This document shows positions 8,420 to 16,397 of a stretch of 41,998 bases of DNA, piece after piece (the first letter of the stretch is position 1; each line of letters starts with the position of its first letter). A program made the translations under genes and the position numbers. Below the pieces are notes generated by a model. That model ran no database searches. It saw only the letters and a list, made by a program, of their open reading frames with translations, and was not told the origin of the DNA. Source of the DNA: Gemmatimonadota bacterium (GTDB taxonomy: Bacteria; Gemmatimonadota; Gemmatimonadetes; Palauibacterales; Palauibacteraceae); the NCBI GenBank assembly GCA_022820995.1, contig JAJEEM010000036.1, positions 1 through 41,998 on the forward strand, in the 5' to 3' direction.

Positions 8420-9496
8420 ATGAAACGCCTGTTCCGGCCCTGCCGCGCATACTTTTCAGCCGTCATCGTTTCGGGCCTTCTCGCCCTCGCGCTCTTCCCC
8501 GCCGCCGTGGGGGCGCAGGAGGGGAAGCTGCGGATCGTTCAGACGAACTCGGCGGGGGACAACGTCCACCTCATCGATCCGGCCACGAACAAGGTCGTGC
8601 AGGTGATCGACGGGATCCCGAAGGCGCACGGCGTGGCCGCCGCACCGGACGGGAGCGCGCTCTACTTCAGCAACGAGATCGACCGCACGCTGGAGACCGT
8701 CCCGACGGACGTCATGGAGGTCACGGAGCGGATCCCGCTCTCGGGACGGCCGCACAACGTCGCGATCAGCAACGACGGCACGAAGGTGTACGTCGCGATC
8801 ATCCAGGACTGCAGTTGCGTGGACATCGTGGACCTGGCGAAGGGCGAGGTCGTGAAGTCGATCGCCACCCGGGGGACGGTCCACAACGTGTTCATGTCGC
8901 CGGACGGCCGGCACGTCGCGGCGGGGATGATCGGGGCGCGCACGCTGACGATCATCGACACGGCGATCGACGAGGCGCTCTGGTCGCTCCACTTCAGCGG
9001 GCGCACGACGGGCGGCTACGCGGACGGCGGCGTGCGGCCGATGGCGTTCGAGACGCACCCGGACGGCTCCACGAAGCGTCTCTTCATCCAGATCTCGAAC
9101 TACCACGGCGTGTACGTGGTCGACTTCGAGAAGCGGAGGGTCGTGGAGAAGCTGGACATGCCGAGCCTTCCGATCTCGCGGGTGACGAACGACGCGCTGC
9201 AGGGGTCGCCGGGGCACGGTCTCGCGGTGTCGCCGGACGGACGGCAACTCTGGTCGACGAGCAAGCCCAACGGGCACGTCTACGCGTGGTCCCTGCCGGA
9301 CCTGGAGTACCTCGGCGGGGTCGAGGTCGGGCACATTCCCGACTGGCTCACGATGACCCCGGACAGCCGCTATCTCTACGTGGCGAACGCGGGCTCGAAC
9401 GACGTATCGGTGGTGGACACGCAGGAGATGAAGGAGATCGCCCGCATTCCCGTGGGCCAGACGCCGAAGCGCAACAAGACCGTGGTGTTCCCGTGA
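8420..9496 (+). CDS. secreted YVTN-type beta-propeller protein
   Basis: A 358-residue exported propeller. The signal peptide (about residues 1-34) ends near VGAQEG. Repeated blades follow the YVTN/cytochrome-D1-like pattern, for example HGVAAAPDGSALYFSN, HNVAISNDGTKVYVA, HNVFMSPDGRHVAA and WLTMTPDSRYLYVANAG. The start is the ATG at 8420, with GGAGG at 8408-8412. A short CSC motif (QDCSCVDIV) lies in one blade. Its TGA overlaps the GTG start of a diheme cytochrome gene, so the two are coupled. Such propellers often serve as periplasmic binding or redox-partner modules; I cannot assign a ligand. Confidence 0.85.
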   Translation: MKRLFRPCRAYFSAVIVSGLLALALFPAAVGAQEGKLRIVQTNSAGDNVHLIDPATNKVVQVIDGIPKAHGVAAAPDGSALYFSNEIDRTLETVPTDVMEVTERIPLSGRPHNVAISNDGTKVYVAIIQDCSCVDIVDLAKGEVVKSIATRGTVHNVFMSPDGRHVAAGMIGARTLTIIDTAIDEALWSLHFSGRTTGGYADGGVRPMAFETHPDGSTKRLFIQISNYHGVYVVDFEKRRVVEKLDMPSLPISRVTNDALQGSPGHGLAVSPDGRQLWSTSKPNGHVYAWSLPDLEYLGGVEVGHIPDWLTMTPDSRYLYVANAGSNDVSVVDTQEMKEIARIPVGQTPKRNKTVVFP

Positions 9497-10380
9497 ACTG
9501 CACGCTGCGACCTTCGCGCCGTCCCGGGGGCGCCCTGCGGCCGTCCATCGTACTCGCGCTCGCGTTGCTGGCGTCGGCTTCCGGGGCCAGCGGCGTCGCG
9601 GGCCAGGAGCCCCTGAGTTTCGAGCGCTACCGGGAGACCATCGAACCCATCTTCCTCGCGGACCGCGGCGGGTGGGGGCCGGGGCGGGCGCCCTGCGTCA
9701 CCTGCCACGCGGAGCAGGGCACCCCGCTGCGGCTTCAGCGGCTTCGCGAGACGGCGGGCGGCGACGTGTATTGGTCGGAGGAAGATTCCCGCCGGAACTT
9801 CGAGGTCGTATCCCGCCTGGTCACGCCGGGCGACCCGGATCGGAGCCGGCTCCTGAGGAAGGCGCTCACGGTGCCGGCCGGCGGCGCGGCGCTCCATGTC
9901 GGTGGAAAGTTCTTCGAGTCGAAGTCGGACCCGGAATGGCAGGCCATGGCCGACTGGGTCGCGGCCGCCGATCCGGTGGAGCGCCCTGCCCCGCCGCGGC
10001 TCGACTTCGACTTCTTCCGCGACTGCGTCCAGAGGATGTACCTCGACAAGCGCCCGGGCGACGTGGAGTGCATCCACTGTCATGAGACGGGCGTGCGCGG
10101 CTTCGCGCGCCACATCCCCGAGGGGCGCGACTTCTGGAACCAGGAGGAATCGCGCGGCAACTTCGCGATCACCCGCCGCTACGTGGAGCCCGGCGAGCCG
10201 ATGATGAGCCGACTGCTCACGCACCCCCTCGCCCCCGCCGCGGGCGGCGACTACTTCCACGGCGGCCCCCGCCGCTGGGACTCGACGGACGACCCCGAAT
10301 GGCGGATGCTCGCCGCCTGGGTCCGCGGCGAGACTCCCGAGTGCGTCGTCGGAGCGGAGGCTGACGCCGGCAGCGGATGA
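9493..10380 (+). CDS. exported diheme c-type cytochrome
   Basis: A 295-residue protein with a signal peptide (about residues 14-36, ending near VAGQEP) and two heme c motifs: CVTCH at 68-72 and CIHCH at 193-197. Around each motif the sequence repeats: an FxxYxxx or FFRDCVQ start, CxxCH, then a block with W, SRRNF or SRGNF, PGxPxxSRLL, GGxxxxGG and DPEWxxMAxW. The protein is therefore an internal duplication of a monoheme domain related to planctomycete-type cytochromes. The GTG at 9493 overlaps the propeller stop (GTGA), and its own stop overlaps the LhgO start (ATGA). It probably moves electrons in the periplasm for a partner in this operon. Confidence 0.85.
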   Translation: MNCTLRPSRRPGGALRPSIVLALALLASASGASGVAGQEPLSFERYRETIEPIFLADRGGWGPGRAPCVTCHAEQGTPLRLQRLRETAGGDVYWSEEDSRRNFEVVSRLVTPGDPDRSRLLRKALTVPAGGAALHVGGKFFESKSDPEWQAMADWVAAADPVERPAPPRLDFDFFRDCVQRMYLDKRPGDVECIHCHETGVRGFARHIPEGRDFWNQEESRGNFAITRRYVEPGEPMMSRLLTHPLAPAAGGDYFHGGPRRWDSTDDPEWRMLAAWVRGETPECVVGAEADAGSG

Positions 10381-11576
10381 CGAAACCGCTCGACATCGCC
10401 GTCATCGGAGGCGGGATCGTCGGGCTCGCCACCGCCGACGCCCTCCGCCGGACCCGGCCGGACCTTTCGCTCACCGTGCTCGAGAAGGAACCGGAGGTCG
10501 CGGCGCACCAGACGGGCCGCAACAGCGGCGTCATCCATGCGGGGCTTTACTACGCGCCGGGTTCGCTCAAGGCTCGGCTGTGCACCGAGGGCGCCGAGCG
10601 GCTGTTTCGCTACTGCGCGGAGCGAGGCATTCCGACCACGCGCACGGGCAAGATCGTCGTCGCCACATCGCGCGATCAGTGCACGGCCCTCGCTGAACTC
10701 GAACGGCGCGGGACGGCGAACGGCGTCGCGATGCAGCGGATCGGCCCCGGCGGAATCGCGGAAATCGAACCGCACGCGCGCGGCGTCGAGGCGCTCCACG
10801 TACCCGCCACCGGGGCGGTCGACTTCGGCGACGTGGCGCGAGCCTTCGCGGCGGATCTTTCCCGCGCGGGCCACCGCATCCGCACCGGCTTCGAGGTGCG
10901 GGAAGCCCGCCGCTCCGGGCACCGCACCGTGCTCGCCGGCCCCCCGGGCGACATCTCCGCCAGAGTCGTCGTCAACTGCGCCGGGCTGCACGTCGACCGC
11001 GTGATGCGGATCCTCGGGCACGAGCCCGACCTCAAGGTCCTCCCGTTCCGGGGCGAGTACCGGGGCCTCTCCGAAGCCGCCGCCGGGCTCGTGCGGGGTC
11101 ACATCTACCCGGTTCCGGACCCCCGGCTCCCCCACCTCGGCGTCCACTTCACCCGGAACGTGGCCGGGCGCGTGGAACTCGGGCCGAACGCGGTCTGGGC
11201 CTGGGGCCGGGAGGCGTACGGCCGCCTCTCGGGACGCCTTCCCGACGCGCTGGAGGCGCTGAGCTACCGCGGCTTCCGGCGCCTCGCGCAGGCTCACTGG
11301 CGCACGGCCGTCGAGGAGCAGTGGCGCTCGCTGGACCGGCGATCCGTGGTGCGGAAGGCCCGTGCCATGCTGCCCGAACTCGAAGTGCGCGACCTCGACA
11401 GTTGGCGCTCCGGCATCCGCGCGCAGGCGGTGGACACGGATGGCGCCCTCGTCCACGACTTCGTGATTCGGGAGGCGTCTGGCGTCGTGAACGTGCTCAA
11501 CGCCCCTTCCCCCGCCGCGACCGCCTGCCTGGCCATCGGACACCACATCGCGGAGCGCGCCCTCCGCCAGGTCTGA
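10377..11576 (+). CDS. lhgO: L-2-hydroxyglutarate oxidase (LhgO-like)
   Basis: A 399-residue FAD enzyme that oxidises L-2-hydroxyglutarate to 2-oxoglutarate, passing electrons to the quinone pool. The dinucleotide fold is seen in IAVIGGGIVGLATA, followed by the family signature HQTGRNSGVIHAGLYY and later KVLPFRGEYRGL, HLGVHFT and a C-terminal APSPAATACLAIG flavin segment. Length matches the family (about 395-422). The ATG at 10377 overlaps the TGA of the diheme cytochrome, so it ends a three-gene coupled unit with two exported proteins. This is unusual for a cytoplasmic or peripheral membrane flavoenzyme and may point to a respiratory link. Confidence 0.88.
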   Translation: MTKPLDIAVIGGGIVGLATADALRRTRPDLSLTVLEKEPEVAAHQTGRNSGVIHAGLYYAPGSLKARLCTEGAERLFRYCAERGIPTTRTGKIVVATSRDQCTALAELERRGTANGVAMQRIGPGGIAEIEPHARGVEALHVPATGAVDFGDVARAFAADLSRAGHRIRTGFEVREARRSGHRTVLAGPPGDISARVVVNCAGLHVDRVMRILGHEPDLKVLPFRGEYRGLSEAAAGLVRGHIYPVPDPRLPHLGVHFTRNVAGRVELGPNAVWAWGREAYGRLSGRLPDALEALSYRGFRRLAQAHWRTAVEEQWRSLDRRSVVRKARAMLPELEVRDLDSWRSGIRAQAVDTDGALVHDFVIREASGVVNVLNAPSPAATACLAIGHHIAERALRQV

Positions 11577-11746
11577 CCGGCCTCGACTGAACGTCCCCGA
11601 TTGCCGGATCGGGCAGATCAGCGGTCGCATCGGACGGGATCGGGACGAACCAACCCCGTTCCGGACAGGCCAGAAGGTGGTCGACGAAGCCCTCGTTCAC
11701 GGCCGCGGATCGGTCCGGTGAGAGGGGGGGCGGATCGGCTCTGCGG
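11577..11746. other. intergenic region between convergent genes
   Basis: These 170 bases separate the convergent lhgO and aldolase genes. A leftward reading frame (11700 downward) gives an opening like FVDHLLACPERGWFVP that loosely recalls antitoxin tails, but it runs into lhgO antisense and has no clear ribosome binding site. No convincing terminator is seen. Confidence 0.3.
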
Positions 11747-12529
11747 TCAGGTCGCGTAGTCCTGGCCTTCCGCGTCGAGCACTTCCTTCATGCCATCGAG
11801 GTAGCCCGCTTCGCCCGTCGACTCGACGGACATGTCGGCGTTGTGCTGCGCCGCCTCGACCGGGATCGGGCGGATCTTCCGGCCCGTCTGGAGCGCGAGC
11901 ATCTCGTTCATGCAGGCGCGCTCGAGCTGGTAGAGCCACAACATGGCCTTCTCGATGGTATCGCCGACCAGCAGCACGCCGTGGTTCGCGAGGAAGAGGA
12001 CCCGCTTGTCGCCCAGCGCCTCGACCATGCGCTCGCCCTCGTCCGCCTCGGTGACGATCCCCTCGTACCCGAAGTACGCGCAGTTCCCATGGAAGACCGC
12101 CGCGTTCTGGCTCCCGCGCTCGTCCAGCCGCCACCCATCGATGGAAGCGAGCGCCGTGCTGTACGGAGCGTGGATGTGGAGGGCACACATGATGTCGGGC
12201 CGCGCGCGCTGGACGGGTTCGTGAATCGCCCACGCGCTCACGTTCAGCCGTCCTTCCCCGCCCACCGGACGCCCGTCCGGCCCCACCTCCACGAGACTGC
12301 CGGCGGTGACGCGCGAGAAGTGAGTCTGCCCGGGCGAAATGAGCAGGTGGCCCGGCCTCCCCGGCACCTTGCAACTCAGGTGGTTCCACGTCCCCTCGTG
12401 CATATCCTCGTGCACGATGATCCGGTGCACCGCCGCGAAGTCGACGCGCGCCCGCCGGATCGCGGCTTCGTCGATGCCTTCCCCCGCCGGGGACGGAATG
12501 GGAGCAACTGCGGTCTCGACCGTGCTCAT
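11747..12529 (-). CDS. class II aldolase/adducin-family protein
   Basis: A 260-residue cytoplasmic enzyme of the class II aldolase/adducin fold, which typically cleaves or epimerises phosphorylated sugars using a divalent metal. The metal motif HIHAPYS, the segment FLANHGVLLVG and the early HEGTWNHLSCKVPG block are all recognisable. I chose the ATG at 12529 because GGAGG (12536-12540 on the complement) precedes it by six bases; a longer frame to 12577 lacks this. Several relatives lack phosphate-binding residues and act on non-phosphorylated acids, so the substrate is open. It stands alone, divergent from the reductase gene. Confidence 0.85.
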   Translation of the reverse strand: MSTVETAVAPIPSPAGEGIDEAAIRRARVDFAAVHRIIVHEDMHEGTWNHLSCKVPGRPGHLLISPGQTHFSRVTAGSLVEVGPDGRPVGGEGRLNVSAWAIHEPVQRARPDIMCALHIHAPYSTALASIDGWRLDERGSQNAAVFHGNCAYFGYEGIVTEADEGERMVEALGDKRVLFLANHGVLLVGDTIEKAMLWLYQLERACMNEMLALQTGRKIRPIPVEAAQHNADMSVESTGEAGYLDGMKEVLDAEGQDYAT

Positions 12530-12677
12530 CACCTGCCTCCTGAAGAACGGATGTGGGAACTTCGACCAACCTCTCAAGCGCCACTTGCCGGATCAAGCGG
12601 GGGAGGGCTCTCCCGGTTCCCCCTTCCCCGTCCAGCGATTACCATCCCGCGCTCACGAAATCTCCTCGGAAGCGCAG

Positions 12678-13703
12678 GTGACAGTGCAGGTGACGCCGGA
12701 TTCCATCGCCGAGACGGAACCGCTCGATGTGATCATCGTCGGGGCCGGTCCGTGCGGGCTCGCCGTGGCGGTGGCCGTGAAGGAGTGCGGGCTGAGTCAC
12801 GCGATCCTCGACCGGGGGTGCATCACCGAGTCGCTGACCCGTTATCCCTCCTACATGACGTTCTTCTCCACGGCGGAGCGGCTGGAAATCGGGGGCGTTC
12901 CATTCACGATTCCGGAGCCGAAGCCCACGCGGCGCGATGCCCTCGCCTACTACCGGCATGTCGTCGCCCACCACGGCATCGGGGTCCGCCAGTACGAGGA
13001 GGTGACGGGCATCGAGCGGGAGAAGAACGGTTTCACGGTCCACACCCGCGCCCGTGACGGACGGGAGGATTGCCTCGCCTCCCGGGCCGTCGTCGTCGCC
13101 ACGGGCGGCTTCGGGGAGCCGAACCGGCTCGGATTCGAGGGAGAGGACCGGCACCGCCGCGTCATCCACTACTACAGGGAGCCCTTCCCCTTCTTCGACC
13201 AGGACGTGCTCGTCGTGGGAGGCGGAAACTCGGCGGTGGAGGCGGCGCTGGAGTTGTACCGTAACGGCGTGCGCGTGCGCATGGTGCATTTCGCGGATGT
13301 CCTGGACCGCGGCGTCAAACCGTGGGTGCGACCCGACATCGAGAACCGGATCGAGAGCGGAGAGATTCCAATGCACTGGGGGTCCCGCGTCGCCCGGCTG
13401 GGTACGGAGAGCGCGACGATCGTCGAGGAGTCCACGGGGGCGGAGACCGAGGTCGCGAACGACTGGGTGCTCGCGATGACGGGCTGGCGACCGGACGCGG
13501 CGCTGCTCACGGGTCTGGGTGTCGAGACGGATCCGGACACGGGGATCCCCGCGCACGATCCAGAGACCATGGAGACGACGGCGCCGGGCGTCTACATCGC
13601 GGGCGTGATCGCCGCCGGTTTCAATGCAAACAGGATCTTCATCGAGAACGGCCGAGAGCACGGCGCTTTGATCGCCGCCCATCTCGCGCACGGCCGCCGC
13701 TGA
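12678..13703 (+). CDS. YpdA-family FAD/NAD(P)-dependent thiol-disulfide reductase
   Basis: A 341-residue flavoprotein. It has an FAD-binding GxGxxG (VIIVGAGPCGLA), the YpdA-like segment LTRYPSYMTFFSTAERLEIG, an NAD(P)-binding motif (VLVVGGGNSAVEAA), and the C-terminal GVYIAGVIAAG with NRIFIENGREHG. In YpdA the conserved Cys of VGAGPCG is the active residue, and it is present here. YpdA reduces bacillithiol disulfide, so this suggests a low-molecular-weight thiol system, although no biosynthesis genes are nearby. I chose GTG 12678 (GGAAG at 12668-12672); in-frame GTGs at 12684 and 12690 are alternatives. The frame upstream to 12339 is antisense to the aldolase and is not real. Confidence 0.85.
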   Translation: MTVQVTPDSIAETEPLDVIIVGAGPCGLAVAVAVKECGLSHAILDRGCITESLTRYPSYMTFFSTAERLEIGGVPFTIPEPKPTRRDALAYYRHVVAHHGIGVRQYEEVTGIEREKNGFTVHTRARDGREDCLASRAVVVATGGFGEPNRLGFEGEDRHRRVIHYYREPFPFFDQDVLVVGGGNSAVEAALELYRNGVRVRMVHFADVLDRGVKPWVRPDIENRIESGEIPMHWGSRVARLGTESATIVEESTGAETEVANDWVLAMTGWRPDAALLTGLGVETDPDTGIPAHDPETMETTAPGVYIAGVIAAGFNANRIFIENGREHGALIAAHLAHGRR

Positions 13704-13729
13704 TGCCGGGCTCCGAAATCTTCCTGGAT

Positions 13730-13759
13730 ACGTTCTTGAGCAATTCTGCTCAGTAACGT
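13730..13759. terminator. hairpin between convergent genes, likely bidirectional terminator
   Basis: Arms 13730-13742 and 13747-13759 are complementary over 13 positions with two mismatches and a four-base ATTC loop. It lies between the convergent stops at 13703 and 13780. There is no strong T-run, so termination is inferred from place and shape. Confidence 0.5.
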
Positions 13760-13779
13760 ACCCCCTCCGGCTCCTCGAC

Positions 13780-15213
13780 TCAGTCGTTGGGCTTCAGGGC
13801 GCTGATGATGGGGGCGACCGGCAAGGCGTCGAGGTCCACCCGCTGCCCGTCCTTGATCACGGCGTGGATCGACCGGTAGTTGCGGGCCGCCTCCAGCGGA
13901 TTCGCGTCGAGGATGACGAGGTCCGCGATCATCCCCGGCTGTAGCGAGCCGATCTCGTCGTCCAGTTCGTAGGCGCGCGCGATGTGGCTCGTGGCGGATC
14001 TCAGGATCTCCATCGGCTCCATCCCGAGTTCCTCCAGCGCCGCCAGCGCGTTGAAATGGCCCTCGCCGAGTTTCGTCCGCTGATCCACGGTGTCCGACGC
14101 GATCGTGGCGGACTCCGCGAGCAGCACCGGATGCTTGATGCCCGCGTCCGTCGAGAGAAGCATCGAAACGCCCGCCTCGATCATCCGCGCCTGGTTCTCG
14201 CGGCCGACGGTCATGTAGGGCGTGAGCGTCCCGTCCGGGTTGTGTTCCTGGAGCGCCTCCAGGCGTCGCTGCGTGATCGGGAGCACCGAGACGGCGATGT
14301 CGCGCTCGACGAGCTTCCGCATCGTCTCCATCGGGATCGGGACGACGGGGCCGGAGATGTCCCCATGCGTGATGATGTCGACCCCGGCCTCGATCGCCAT
14401 GTCGAGGCTTTCGACGGACGTCGTGTGGGTCTGGACCGTCATGCCCGCCCGGTGCCCTTCCTCGACGATCGCGCGCTGCACGCGCTCGGAGAAGGAGATG
14501 AAGTACATCTCCACGTGGCTGCTCGACCCGTACTTGAGGAAGTCGACGCCCGTCCCCGTGTATTCGCGGATCGCGGCGCGCACGGAATCCGGCGTCATCC
14601 ACATGAGGTCGCGGCCCGTCCCCCGCTCCCACGCCTCGTTGGTGCGGTTCGCGAACGTCTTGCTCACGTGGGCTGCCGCCGCGGCCCGAAAGTCCGCCGA
14701 CAGGGGCCCGTCGAAGCCGATGATGTTGCCGGCGAAATAGATCCGGCTCCCCGGGGCCTCGCCCGCGTCGATCATGTCGCGCGCCTTCGCCAGCGGGTCC
14801 AGCGGCCCCCAGGTGTCGAAGACCGTCGTCTGGCCCGTCTTGAGCGTGAGTTGCGCGGCCTCCAGCACGATCTCGTGGTAGCGGCCCTCGTACTTGATGA
14901 GAGTCTCGAGATCGAGATTCAGGTAGAGGTGGAGGTTCGCATCCATCAGCCCTGGGATGACGTACTTGCCCCGCGCGTCGATGACCGGCGTTCCCGCGGG
15001 AACATCGATGGCGCCAGCCGGACCCACCGCGGTGATCCGCCCATCCGTCATCAAGACGACGCCGTCTTCGAGCGGCGCCTCGGCCAGCGGATCGATGACG
15101 GTCGCCCCCGTGACCGCGAGCGTCTGCCCGGCAGCGGGGGTCACGCCCGTCTCGAAGACCAGGAGCGCTGCCGCGAGGAGGATGGTCGTCGCGGTTCGAC
15201 GTTCTCGGATCAT
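13780..15213 (-). CDS. secreted amidohydrolase with altered metal motif
   Basis: A 477-residue amidohydrolase-superfamily protein with a signal peptide (about residues 8-30, ending near AAGQ) and the usual composite beta-sandwich plus TIM barrel. The first metal motif, normally D-x-H-x-H, reads DANLH, so the first His is Asn93 while His95 remains. Later ligands are visible: Lys in FLKYG, His in QTHTT, His in ITHGD and Asp in STDAG. The C-terminal IGSLQPGMIADLVILDANPL block is typical. GAGGAG precedes the ATG. The likely role is periplasmic hydrolysis of amide or cyclic substrates. With one ligand changed, it may bind a single metal or have weak activity. It lies 22 bases downstream of the NucS-like gene on the same strand. 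Confidence 0.85.
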   Translation of the reverse strand: MIRERRTATTILLAAALLVFETGVTPAAGQTLAVTGATVIDPLAEAPLEDGVVLMTDGRITAVGPAGAIDVPAGTPVIDARGKYVIPGLMDANLHLYLNLDLETLIKYEGRYHEIVLEAAQLTLKTGQTTVFDTWGPLDPLAKARDMIDAGEAPGSRIYFAGNIIGFDGPLSADFRAAAAAHVSKTFANRTNEAWERGTGRDLMWMTPDSVRAAIREYTGTGVDFLKYGSSSHVEMYFISFSERVQRAIVEEGHRAGMTVQTHTTSVESLDMAIEAGVDIITHGDISGPVVPIPMETMRKLVERDIAVSVLPITQRRLEALQEHNPDGTLTPYMTVGRENQARMIEAGVSMLLSTDAGIKHPVLLAESATIASDTVDQRTKLGEGHFNALAALEELGMEPMEILRSATSHIARAYELDDEIGSLQPGMIADLVILDANPLEAARNYRSIHAVIKDGQRVDLDALPVAPIISALKPND

Positions 15214-15235
15214 CTTTCGCTCCTCGGCACCGCGT

Positions 15236-16285
15236 CTAAGGCTTTGGTCCGTACTTCATGATCGCCTGCCTTGCAGACTCCAACCAACGCATGATGGCGT
15301 CGGTCTCAGCCTCGGTGAACATACGGTCTATGTAACACTTCAGATCTCCGCGGCCTGCCCGAACGAAGGGTCCGATCCCGTCGGCCTGCTCGCGAAGTGA
15401 TGCTACGACCGTCTCGGGCGTGGCGGTTGTCAACAAGCCGAAACGATCACTGATGGCGAGATACAACTGCTGCTTCCAACCGGAATAGGCCGGGTACGCG
15501 TAGCAGATGTTGACGCGCGAGGCATCGAAATAGACACCGGCGGAGAAGCCTCGTACTCCCCAGTTTACTGACAGTGGTTCTTGACTGGCCCATTTCAGAA
15601 TCGGCGAGAACACTGCCCTTCCATGTTCATCACAGGATGCGAGGAACTCCGTCTCGGTCGTCTTGCGCGACGCTCCTGAGACTTGGGCCGCTCTCGAGCG
15701 GTCCCTACCGACCACAATGTCCTGGGACAGCAGACGGCGACCTCCATCCGCCTCGAAGAACGTGAACTCGACGCAGGTGACGTGTACGCCCTTCGATCCG
15801 AGAAACGCCGCGGTCTGCCGAATCTGCGGAGTCACGCTCTGACCGATCACGACGACGCGTTGGTCCTTGTTGAACGCCACCGCCTCCGCGTCGCTCAGTT
15901 CGAAGTATTCTCGATGTTGATCCGCAAGACTTAGCGATTCGTCTCCTTCATAGACCCGGAGAATGCGTTCCAACGCATCGGCATCGAGCCGGCAAATGTA
16001 CGCCGCATACTCGAGTGACTGCGCGATCGTCTCCCGGGGGGTGCGATCTCGCTTCAGTTCAACGACAACGGCGTTCCCGCTGCGGTCTACGCCGACGAGG
16101 TCGATGAAGCCGCCAAGATCCGTTTGGACTTGGCGACCTATGATCATGACCCCGCTGTCCTCCAGGATTCCGTCGGGATTCGACTCCAGCCACCTTTCAA
16201 GGACGGCCTCCTCGTGCTCCGCATCGAACGGCTTTGCTTCGTACTCTCTGAAGCTGTCGTCCGACCCTATGCTGAACACTCTCAT
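15236..16285 (-). CDS. NucS-like (PD-(D/E)XK) nuclease-domain protein
   Basis: A 349-residue protein. Residues about 25-110 look like the nuclease domain of NucS/DUF91: ERWLESNPDGIL, then the PD-(D/E)XK core with Asp in GGFIDLVGVD and the catalytic E-L-K in VVVELKRD, then SLEYAAYI. NucS enzymes cut mismatched or branched DNA. The C-terminal 200 residues are of a kind I do not recognise; they include KWASQEPLSVNWGVRGF and end in a helix. The coding DNA is visibly less GC-rich and less codon-biased than its neighbours, which suggests acquisition by transfer. The start is the ATG at 16285, without a strong ribosome binding site. It could serve repair or defence. Confidence 0.7.
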   Translation of the reverse strand: MRVFSIGSDDSFREYEAKPFDAEHEEAVLERWLESNPDGILEDSGVMIIGRQVQTDLGGFIDLVGVDRSGNAVVVELKRDRTPRETIAQSLEYAAYICRLDADALERILRVYEGDESLSLADQHREYFELSDAEAVAFNKDQRVVVIGQSVTPQIRQTAAFLGSKGVHVTCVEFTFFEADGGRRLLSQDIVVGRDRSRAAQVSGASRKTTETEFLASCDEHGRAVFSPILKWASQEPLSVNWGVRGFSAGVYFDASRVNICYAYPAYSGWKQQLYLAISDRFGLLTTATPETVVASLREQADGIGPFVRAGRGDLKCYIDRMFTEAETDAIMRWLESARQAIMKYGPKP

Positions 16286-16397
16286 TCAGTCACCTTGGTG
16301 CGTGTCATCACAGGTCTCACCAGTGCGAAGTGTGAAGGCGATACCCCATACGAAGTAACGCGGAATGGCTTCGAGATCGATAACCGGAGGGCAGAAG

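Noticed and set aside
11497..11700. Small minus-strand frame starting FVDHLLACPERGWFVP-like, considered as an antitoxin remnant
   Set aside because: No ribosome binding site, no partner toxin, and its second half is lhgO antisense. The resemblance is too loose to call.
14990..15003. GTTCCCGCGGGAAC, identical to the core of the palindrome at 17798-17823
   Set aside because: It lies inside the amidohydrolase coding sequence (V-P-A-G-T-P) and is probably a GC-rich coincidence.
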